This document shows, in pieces, positions 6,309 through 11,294 of a DNA stretch of 11,294 nt. Below the pieces are notes generated by a model. The model did not search any database, was not told where the DNA came from, and worked only from the letters and a program-made list of their open reading frames with translations. The translations under genes were made by a program, and so were the position numbers. Numbering within the stretch: the first letter of the stretch is position 1; every line of letters starts with the position of its first letter. The stretch is from Candidatus Omnitrophota bacterium (lineage in GTDB: Bacteria > Omnitrophota > Gorgyraeia > Tantalellales > Tantalellaceae), in assembly GCA_013204685.1 (NCBI GenBank), contig JABMSC010000153.1, forward strand, positions 1 to 11,294, in the 5' to 3' direction.

Positions 6309-7622
6309 TCACCTCATCCGAAGGTCTTCCATCGCGGCTTTTCCTGTTTCTATGTCCACCAGCTTTACAACTATTGCCGCAAAAAACCAAAAGGGTTCTG
6401 CTATCCTTATTATTACGAAACTATTAGACCCTACAGCATGAAACAGTATCCCTACAAAACCCACCAGAAAACCCATGGCTATCCCTTTAAAAAGCGGGCT
6501 TTTCACTGTATTGTAAGCATATAAAGCGCTTCTCCACACACGCCACATAAGCCACATGAAGACTAAAAAACCTATAATCCCTGTCTCAACCAGTACCAGT
6601 ATATATTGACTGTCAAGAAACCCGGCTCCTGTTACCCCGTAACCCAAGGCGGGCCTTTTAGGGAGCTTATCCTTCAATGCGATCGTCCAGGATTCCACCC
6701 TGGCGGCCGGGGAAGGCCCCAATCTTATGCCGCCTACTTCTTTAAGAGCCTGCTGCTCTTCCGGCTGAAATGTCCCCAGCACGCGACTCTTCAATACCGG
6801 CGGACCAAACGCGAAAATCAGTATCCCAATAAGGGCAAACATTAAAACAGTATTGAGCACTCTTTTGTCTTTTGCAAGAACCACAAACACTATTAATGCC
6901 GGAATGGCCCCCATATATGACGCCCGTGAAAGCGTAAAGAGAAATGTAGGCACCAGGAAAAGAAACACAAGGAGAAGTATGCGCCTTCTTTTCTTGTAGT
7001 AATAGATAAGGCCTCCCAGCAAAGAGAGCAAAAAAAGCACATAACCACCCAGGGTATTGGGCTCTCCCTCGCCCTCAAACGGTGCGGAAATCCTCCCTAT
7101 ATCTCCTATATGCGTATTACCGTATATTCCAACAATAACACCAACAAAGAAAAGAACCCCCAGGAATATCTTTACCTGTTTTATGTTTGTTGTCTCGTTG
7201 AGGACTATAAAATAAAGAACAAAATATTCGATCAATTTAAAAACGTAAAACGCCCCCTTAAGGGGGGCGACATTGCCCAGAAACATTCCGCGCGCGGTAG
7301 AAAGGCACAAAACCGCTATATAAAGTCCAATAGGGACATTAAGCGGGCTTTGCCTTATTAGAGGCGTTTTCTTCACGGCCATTTTTGCGAGCCACGTAAG
7401 AGAAACTATGATCAAAAGAACGTCTTCCGCTCTGATCACAATAGCACGCGATCCGACGGCACCGGCTTCAAGCTCAGGAGAAAGCAGCATTGATAGAAGT
7501 ATGGCTACGAGTCCTATATTTATATCTATGAATGCCGCAACAGCGAAAGCGATGGCACATACGACCATTGCCGCTTTAGAGAAATCAGTACTGCCCGCCA
7601 CTAAAAAATTAACGAGCATCAC
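6309..7622 (-). CDS. O-antigen ligase / polymerase-like polytopic membrane protein (Wzy_C family); start uncertain
   Basis: The 437-residue form given here begins at GTG 7622, directly followed by ATG 7619. The protein has roughly ten hydrophobic helices. FTLSRASYMGAI (229-240) carries the conserved Arg of the family. A large extracytoplasmic loop spans about 272-335, with ARVESWTIAL (307-316) and GYG (327-329). Then comes DSQYILVLVETGIIGFL (337-353). This is the O-antigen ligase/Wzy_C layout: periplasmic transfer or polymerisation of undecaprenyl-linked glycan. Ligase and polymerase cannot be separated by sequence alone, and the His expected at the end of the loop in WaaL ligases is not seen (Asp-Ser instead). 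No SD precedes GTG or ATG. The frame is open upstream to 7703 and encodes another hydrophobic stretch (IVIVILFAIV), so the true N-terminus is probably longer. The gene overlaps a G:C-rich hairpin at 7251-7269. Confidence 0.82.
   Translation of the reverse strand: MMLVNFLVAGSTDFSKAAMVVCAIAFAVAAFIDINIGLVAILLSMLLSPELEAGAVGSRAIVIRAEDVLLIIVSLTWLAKMAVKKTPLIRQSPLNVPIGLYIAVLCLSTARGMFLGNVAPLKGAFYVFKLIEYFVLYFIVLNETTNIKQVKIFLGVLFFVGVIVGIYGNTHIGDIGRISAPFEGEGEPNTLGGYVLFLLSLLGGLIYYYKKRRRILLLVFLFLVPTFLFTLSRASYMGAIPALIVFVVLAKDKRVLNTVLMFALIGILIFAFGPPVLKSRVLGTFQPEEQQALKEVGGIRLGPSPAARVESWTIALKDKLPKRPALGYGVTGAGFLDSQYILVLVETGIIGFLVFMWLMWRVWRSALYAYNTVKSPLFKGIAMGFLVGFVGILFHAVGSNSFVIIRIAEPFWFFAAIVVKLVDIETGKAAMEDLRMR
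7239..7269 (-). terminator. Terminator-like hairpin plus T-rich tail inside the ligase-like gene
   Basis: On the coding strand a 7-bp all-G:C stem (CGCCCCC / GGGGGCG) encloses a 5-nt loop (CTTAA) at 7269-7251. It is followed directly by TTTTACGTTTTT. Shape and direction fit a Rho-independent terminator for transcripts coming from the wza/wzc-like genes. It lies within the reading frame at about residues 118-128 of the ligase-like protein, so it may be a partial terminator, a pause site or coincidence of codon choice. Confidence 0.35.
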
Positions 7623-7742
7623 GGTAACGATCGCAAAAAGAATAACTATGACTATTCTATAATTAGCCCCTTTTAAACCAGGTAATTGAATATCATTTCC
7701 CCCTTATATCGCGGCGATAAAAACCAGAAGACCTTAGAAAAG
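7623..7742 (-). other. 120-bp leader between wzc-like and ligase-like genes, with possible 7-codon upstream ORF
   Basis: This gap is long for this otherwise compact operon. An ATG at 7696-7694, preceded by AAGGGGG, opens a frame of only seven codons (MIFNYLV) ending at TAA 7675-7673. The ligase frame itself is open from 7703 but offers no ATG, GTG or TTG until 7622. One extra T in the TTT run at 7677-7675 would join the ATG to the ligase frame and give MIFNYLVLKGANYRIVIVIL, a normal-looking N-terminus. A small stem TATCG-CCG-CGATA lies about 10 nt before the SD-like run. No convincing promoter was seen. Confidence 0.55.
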
Positions 7743-9698
7743 TTATTTTTCTCCCTCGTCTTCACCGTAATATTTCTGCTGATAGTAGTAGAAAGGCGAT
7801 CCAAATTTCATATCTGAAGCCCTCATGCTGTTCAGGACCACCCCGATCGGGTTACCTTTAGCGCCTTCTATCTGAACTTTAGCCCTCTTTAGGGCCCCGC
7901 GGGAAACATATCCGGATTTGTACACCAGAATAACACCGTCCACCTTGGAACTCAGTATGCAGGAATCAGTTACCGGCAGAATGGGAGCTGAATCAAAAAA
8001 TATAACTTGAAATTTTGATTTTACTTCTTTTATAAAGTCAGTCATGTTCTGTGAACCGAGGACTTCCGTGGGGTTAGTCGGCAGGTGTCCAGATGTTATG
8101 ATGTTTAAATTTTCCATGCCATAAGTCTTCATGATCATACTTGATTTTATGTTTCCGAGCATTATGTCATCAATGGTCTTAATAACATCAGTAAGCTTAA
8201 GCGTTCCAAGAACAGCCTCTGTGAGCCCCCCGCCCCTGTCTATACCAAAAACCCTGTGCACGTTAGGGCGCCTGAGGTCCGCATCGACAAGCAATACCTT
8301 ATATCCCATCTGGGCCATACTGAGCGCAGAGTTGATGGTGGTTATAGTCTTACCTTCCTGGATACCGGCACTCGTAAACATCAGACAATTGCCCACCTTA
8401 TCCAACCCGGAGAATTTTATATACGTCTGAAGGTTTCTGTATGCCTCTGAAACAGAAGACTTGGGCTGATACTGTATAACCATCCTCCCCATTATCTGTT
8501 CAAATTTTTTCCTTTCTTCGGGAGGCGGCGGTTCCTTCCAGTAATCCATCTCCTCTTTTTTATCTATATCGATCTGCGGGATAACCCCCAATACGGGCAT
8601 CTTAAGATAATCTTCAACATCTTCTATTGTCCCGATAGATGTGTCCATACTCTCAACGACAAAAGCAGCCACAAAGCCCAGAATAAGACCTATGGCACCG
8701 GCAAGAACAAAATTAGATGTTGCCTGCGCCGTTATGGACGCTCTCGGCAGCGAAGCAGGGTCCACTATTTCCGTATCCTTAGTCTTCGATGCCTCCAGTA
8801 TTAAAGCTTTTTCATATCTTTCTTTTAAAAGACCGTATAACTTTTGGTTGATCACAAGTTCATTTCTGAGTTTGGACACATTAAGCACTTCCCTGTCAAT
8901 GTTAGGCATCGCCTTTTCTTCTTCGGATAAGTTCAGCTCTTTTTCAAGGGCTTCTATCTCCAGGAGACGGTTGATGATACCGGGATAATTGTCTGTATAA
9001 CGCACCCTCAAGTCCTCTACTGTCAATTGCAACTGAATAAGACGCGCTCTTTGATCAAGCTCGTTGAATTGCTTGGGTGCTATCGGGGCTTCCGCCAGGC
9101 CTGTCGGTTCCACGCCGAGTATTTCAAGCTTACGTGATACATCAGTAATGGTCTCATCGATCTTCTTTAGTTGCTTTTCAACAAACTCCTTGGTATTACG
9201 CGCTTGCTCTACCTTCTTCTCCCACCGGTTTTCAATGAACACATTGGCTACCGTTTCGGCTATTTTTTTTGCCTCGAGCGGTTTTTTGTCCGTCGCGCTT
9301 ATAATCACCAACTCCGTTGTCTCTTTTATGGACACGTTGATCTTACCCCTGAGGCCTGCAACGACGTCCTGCACTCTTTCCTCTTTACTGTCTTCGGTTA
9401 TATACCCCAGGTCAAGTGCAACCCTCTTTAATGTTTTATAACTGCGGATAAGTTCAAGCTGCGTTTCAAAATTCTCTGAACCGCCGCCCCAAAATGTAAC
9501 ACCGGATCCTGTTATTTCGGCAATGGGTGTTCTACTGGTATTTATAAATAGCGTTACGCTTGACCTGAAAAGCGGATCGACCTTCTCCACGAACAAGTAC
9601 GAACTTATGACAGATATAAGAAAAACAGATATGATTATCCATTTACGTTTATAAATAATTCGCCAGTAATCCCATAGATTTAAAGCATATTCAGCCAT
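7743..9698 (-). CDS. wzc: Wzc-like polysaccharide co-polymerase with tyrosine autokinase domain (BY-kinase)
   Basis: This 651-residue protein has the full Wzc plan. Helix 1 (about 20-37, WIIISVFLISVISSYLFV) is followed by a periplasmic Wzz domain with coiled-coil-rich segments (about 155-305). Helix 2 (about 330-348) leads to the proline-containing MPVLGVIP (367-374). After a linker containing PPPP (390-393) comes the cytoplasmic BY-kinase domain: Walker A SAGIQEGKT (443-451), Walker A' VLLVDADLRRP (468-478) and Walker B VIFFDSAP (565-572). The C-terminal tail has a tyrosine cluster, FYYYQQKYY (636-644), the expected autophosphorylation site. Wzc cycles between phosphorylated and dephosphorylated oligomers to control chain length and export with Wza. 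It is encoded 18 bp after the export lipoprotein gene. The SD GAGGG lies 7 nt before the ATG. No cognate low-molecular-weight phosphatase is in the window. Confidence 0.95.
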   Translation of the reverse strand: MAEYALNLWDYWRIIYKRKWIIISVFLISVISSYLFVEKVDPLFRSSVTLFINTSRTPIAEITGSGVTFWGGGSENFETQLELIRSYKTLKRVALDLGYITEDSKEERVQDVVAGLRGKINVSIKETTELVIISATDKKPLEAKKIAETVANVFIENRWEKKVEQARNTKEFVEKQLKKIDETITDVSRKLEILGVEPTGLAEAPIAPKQFNELDQRARLIQLQLTVEDLRVRYTDNYPGIINRLLEIEALEKELNLSEEEKAMPNIDREVLNVSKLRNELVINQKLYGLLKERYEKALILEASKTKDTEIVDPASLPRASITAQATSNFVLAGAIGLILGFVAAFVVESMDTSIGTIEDVEDYLKMPVLGVIPQIDIDKKEEMDYWKEPPPPEERKKFEQIMGRMVIQYQPKSSVSEAYRNLQTYIKFSGLDKVGNCLMFTSAGIQEGKTITTINSALSMAQMGYKVLLVDADLRRPNVHRVFGIDRGGGLTEAVLGTLKLTDVIKTIDDIMLGNIKSSMIMKTYGMENLNIITSGHLPTNPTEVLGSQNMTDFIKEVKSKFQVIFFDSAPILPVTDSCILSSKVDGVILVYKSGYVSRGALKRAKVQIEGAKGNPIGVVLNSMRASDMKFGSPFYYYQQKYYGEDEGEK

Positions 9699-9710
9699 AT
9701 CTATACCCTC

Positions 9711-9719
9711 TTATTATTA
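9711..9719 (-). other. Three tandem TAA stop codons
   Basis: The export lipoprotein frame ends in TAA followed in frame by two more TAA codons. This gives very tight termination 12 nt before the wzc-like start codon. It may limit readthrough into the wzc ribosome binding site, or it may be chance in an AT-rich gap. Confidence 0.6.
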
Positions 9720-10505
9720 TTTAAATTCTTTACCTATTTTATCCCACACATGCGACCAGTCATAAGCGCCGGCCATAATATTCTGCTGAAGCTGAGCAAG
9801 TTTCTCGGCAAAAAAGAGTGACGGGAACACCTTCCGGAGAAGGTAATTGATCCTCTCTATTTCCTGTTCCGGAACAAACATCAAATCACCTTCTTCCAGA
9901 TATATATTCTGTGAAGTATCCGCCTTGTGGATAAGGCGTGCAATATTCACCCTTATGATTTGAGGATTACTGTATCCGCCCCTTACTATGAATGTAGTGG
10001 ATGGAATAGCGTTATCGTTAAACCCGCCTGCGCGCGCGATAAGGTCGAGGATCCTGGCGGACTTGTCCAGTTCAAAAGATCCCTGCATAAGAACCTGGCC
10101 CAGAATAAATACTTTTTTCTTTCCGAATTTCTTTACCCCTACAGCCACCCTGGGTTCCTTGACATAATAGGCTAACTTCTCGCTTACTACATCGGCAATT
10201 TCCTTCGGGGTCTTCCCGGCTGCTTTCACGTCACCGATAAGAAGTAAAGTGATCTTGCCGTCTTCCGGTCTTACGGTCACGGTTGCATCCAGTTCCGGGC
10301 ACCTCCATATCAGAACATCCAACTCATCCCTTACCCCTATTACATATTGGCCTTCAGAAGCAATGGATCCTTCCGGAGAATATACGGAATAATCCAGTTT
10401 GTGTTTCGGCGCCTTAAAACGGGCGCATCCCGCCGTGCTTAACGCTAATAAGAGCACAAACACTGTTACGACCGGCCATTTATTATATGTATTCTTGAAA
10501 CACAT
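9717..10505 (-). CDS. Wza-like outer-membrane polysaccharide export lipoprotein
   Basis: This is a 262-residue export protein when started at ATG 10505-10503. The N-terminus has a charged segment, a hydrophobic core (VVTVFVLLLAL) and STAGC, with Cys27 as the likely lipidated residue; Thr at the -3 position makes the lipobox imperfect. The Poly_export domain follows: YVIGVRDELDVLIW, PELDATVTVRPEDGKITLLL and a GDVKAAGKTPKEIADVVSEK segment. An SLBB-type domain follows: KVFILGQVLMQGSFELD and ILDLIARAGGFND. It is shorter than E. coli Wza (379 aa) and may lack the C-terminal outer-membrane helix, though the last 35 residues include a W-rich segment. A TTG at 10538 would add 11 residues but has no SD, while AGGGGTGG lies just before the ATG. 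The gene ends in three tandem TAA codons, 18 bp before the Wzc gene. It would form the periplasmic/outer-membrane channel partner of Wzc. Confidence 0.92.
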   Translation of the reverse strand: MCFKNTYNKWPVVTVFVLLLALSTAGCARFKAPKHKLDYSVYSPEGSIASEGQYVIGVRDELDVLIWRCPELDATVTVRPEDGKITLLLIGDVKAAGKTPKEIADVVSEKLAYYVKEPRVAVGVKKFGKKKVFILGQVLMQGSFELDKSARILDLIARAGGFNDNAIPSTTFIVRGGYSNPQIIRVNIARLIHKADTSQNIYLEEGDLMFVPEQEIERINYLLRKVFPSLFFAEKLAQLQQNIMAGAYDWSHVWDKIGKEFK

Positions 10506-10508
10506 AAT

Positions 10509-10516
10509 CCACCCCT
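10509..10516 (-). promoter_or_regulatory. Ribosome binding site deciding the export lipoprotein start
   Basis: On the minus strand this is AGGGGTGG, 3 nt before ATG 10505-10503 (7 nt from its AGGG core). It favours this ATG over an upstream in-frame TTG at 10538, and the resulting N-terminus is a compact lipoprotein signal peptide. Confidence 0.65.
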
Positions 10517-10573
10517 GATGAATTTTTGTTATAAGCAAATAATATTTATATTTTATTCCGACGATCGTGCTGC

Positions 10574-11294
10574 CTAATAAGTTTCAAGTTCCGACGGAAC
10601 AACACATTTCTCAACGTAGATCAAAAGTTGTTTCGAGAGATCCAGCACTCTTCCGTTAGTGATCGGGTTTTTATCCCTGTCAAAGGTAAGTTTGATCACC
10701 GGACGCATTGGGGTATCGGGATTGGTCCGGAGGACTTCCCCTATTTCCCCAGAACTCAACTTGACGGAACACCCCACCGGAAACATCGTAAGTTGATGCA
10801 ACAGAGCCTTCAGAAAATACGAATCGTACCTGTTTGTCTCTTTGTCCAGAATAGACTGCATTGTCTCATCCGGCGGAATAGCGTCTCTCCAGAGCCTTGC
10901 ATGTGTCTGTGTGTCGTATCTATCGACAAGCCCGAGGAGTCTTGCCAATACGTTAATTTCGTTCTTTGTGAGGTGACCCGGATAACCGGTACCGTCTATC
11001 CTTTCATGATGCTGTCCTATCACCATCGGAACTACCGCATCGATCTGTGTGACATTACTGAAGAACCCTTCACCATAAAGCGGATGTTTCTGGACCTCTT
11101 CGTATTCGGCGCTGCTTAATCTGCTTTCTTTGTTCCATATCTCCAGGGGTATCTTCATCATGCCTATATCATGAAAAAGAGCGGCTATAACTAAAGTTTG
11201 CATCTGTTTTATAGGATAATTAAGCGCTAAAGCCAGATCAGCCGCCAGGAAACACGTGTTAACTGAATGCGTGTAGAGATAATTGGGTTCACAC
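10574..11294 (-). CDS. HD-GYP domain protein, putative cyclic-di-GMP phosphodiesterase, N-terminus beyond window
   Basis: The frame is open to the window end, so this is the C-terminal 239 residues of a longer protein; the Met at 11203 is internal and not a start. The upstream codons read YLYTHSVNTCFLAADLALAL, which supplies the first conserved His of the HD-GYP fold. FHDIG is the HD motif and HPLYG follows. QHHERIDGTGYP matches the HHExxDGxGYP signature that names the family. LVDRYDTQTHARLWRDAIPP fits the conserved segment after it. HD-GYP enzymes are metal-dependent phosphodiesterases that hydrolyse cyclic-di-GMP to GMP. The last 60 residues (SGEIGEVLRTNPDTPMRPVI and on) form a small beta-rich domain often seen after HD-GYP. 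The gene ends 68 bp before the export lipoprotein ATG in the same direction, which suggests operon membership and second-messenger control of polysaccharide export. Any N-terminal sensor domain cannot be seen. Confidence 0.92.
   Translation of the reverse strand, partial: CEPNYLYTHSVNTCFLAADLALALNYPIKQMQTLVIAALFHDIGMMKIPLEIWNKESRLSSAEYEEVQKHPLYGEGFFSNVTQIDAVVPMVIGQHHERIDGTGYPGHLTKNEINVLARLLGLVDRYDTQTHARLWRDAIPPDETMQSILDKETNRYDSYFLKALLHQLTMFPVGCSVKLSSGEIGEVLRTNPDTPMRPVIKLTFDRDKNPITNGRVLDLSKQLLIYVEKCVVPSELETY

Noticed and set aside
9064..9441. Plus-strand open frame of 125 codons, plus others antisense to the wzc-like gene
   Set aside because: Serine- and leucine-rich low-information peptides antisense to a well-conserved protein; typical shadow frames.
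10506..10538. TTG start for the export lipoprotein
   Set aside because: No SD before the TTG, whereas AGGGGTGG sits before the ATG at 10505 and yields a cleaner signal peptide.
10561..10568. ACGATCGT palindrome in the gap after the HD-GYP gene
   Set aside because: Only 8 nt, no T-tract and no second copy seen in the gap; chance is sufficient.
10628..11119. Plus-strand open frame of 163 codons
   Set aside because: It lies fully antisense to the HD-GYP gene, whose catalytic motifs are intact, and the peptide has no recognisable domain.
11201..11203. ATG as the start of the HD-GYP protein
   Set aside because: The frame continues upstream to the window end and encodes the conserved THSVN segment of the HD-GYP domain.

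Overview
The window is one strand-consistent block: every recognisable gene lies on the minus strand, so transcription runs from position 11294 towards position 1. It is a surface-polysaccharide (exopolysaccharide, capsule or O-antigen-like) assembly and export locus of a diderm (Gram-negative-type) bacterium. The outer-membrane polysaccharide export lipoprotein, the Wzc-type inner-membrane autokinase and the Wzm/Wzt-type ABC exporter all point to a two-membrane cell. The DNA is moderately AT-rich, with tight gene spacing and mostly good Shine-Dalgarno (SD) sequences. The overall style resembles candidate-phylum genomes such as Omnitrophota, but that taxonomic guess is weak and rests on impression, not on a marker gene.

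Layout in the order of transcription: (1) an HD-GYP cyclic-di-GMP phosphodiesterase-like protein, cut by the window end (10574 to 11294); (2) a Wza-type outer-membrane export lipoprotein (9717-10505); (3) a Wzc-type chain-length and tyrosine autokinase protein (7743-9698); (4) a 120-bp leader with an uncertain gene start, then a polytopic O-antigen ligase/polymerase-like protein (6309-7622, possibly starting at 7696); (5) the ABC-2 permease Wzm (5477-6307); (6) its ATPase Wzt with a C-terminal cargo-binding-type domain (4269-5468); (7) a SAM-dependent methyltransferase (3619-4254); (8) a GT4 glycosyltransferase (2548-3576, GTG start); (9) an AsnB-like glutamine amidotransferase (598-2529); (10) a 162-bp intergenic stretch, nearly all of it a degenerate 7-nt repeat array; (11) a second GT4 glycosyltransferase of WcaL/AmsK type, cut by the window start (1-435).

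How the genes probably work together (inference from families): the glycosyltransferases build a lipid-linked glycan. The methyltransferase and the AsnB-like enzyme may modify it, for example by methyl capping and by amidation of an acidic sugar. Wzm/Wzt would move it across the inner membrane, with the Wzt C-terminal domain selecting finished chains. Wzc and the export lipoprotein would couple to the outer membrane, and the ligase-like protein would attach or polymerise the chain. The HD-GYP protein upstream suggests control by cyclic-di-GMP.

The window shows no clearly new defence or mobile system. The most unusual features are non-coding or at gene edges: the in-register heptanucleotide array that runs from inside the 3' end of the asnB-like gene to the ribosome binding site of the next gene; the apparently broken or non-canonical start of the ligase gene; and a terminator-like G:C hairpin inside that gene. 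No rRNA, tRNA, CRISPR array, insertion sequence or attachment site was seen.
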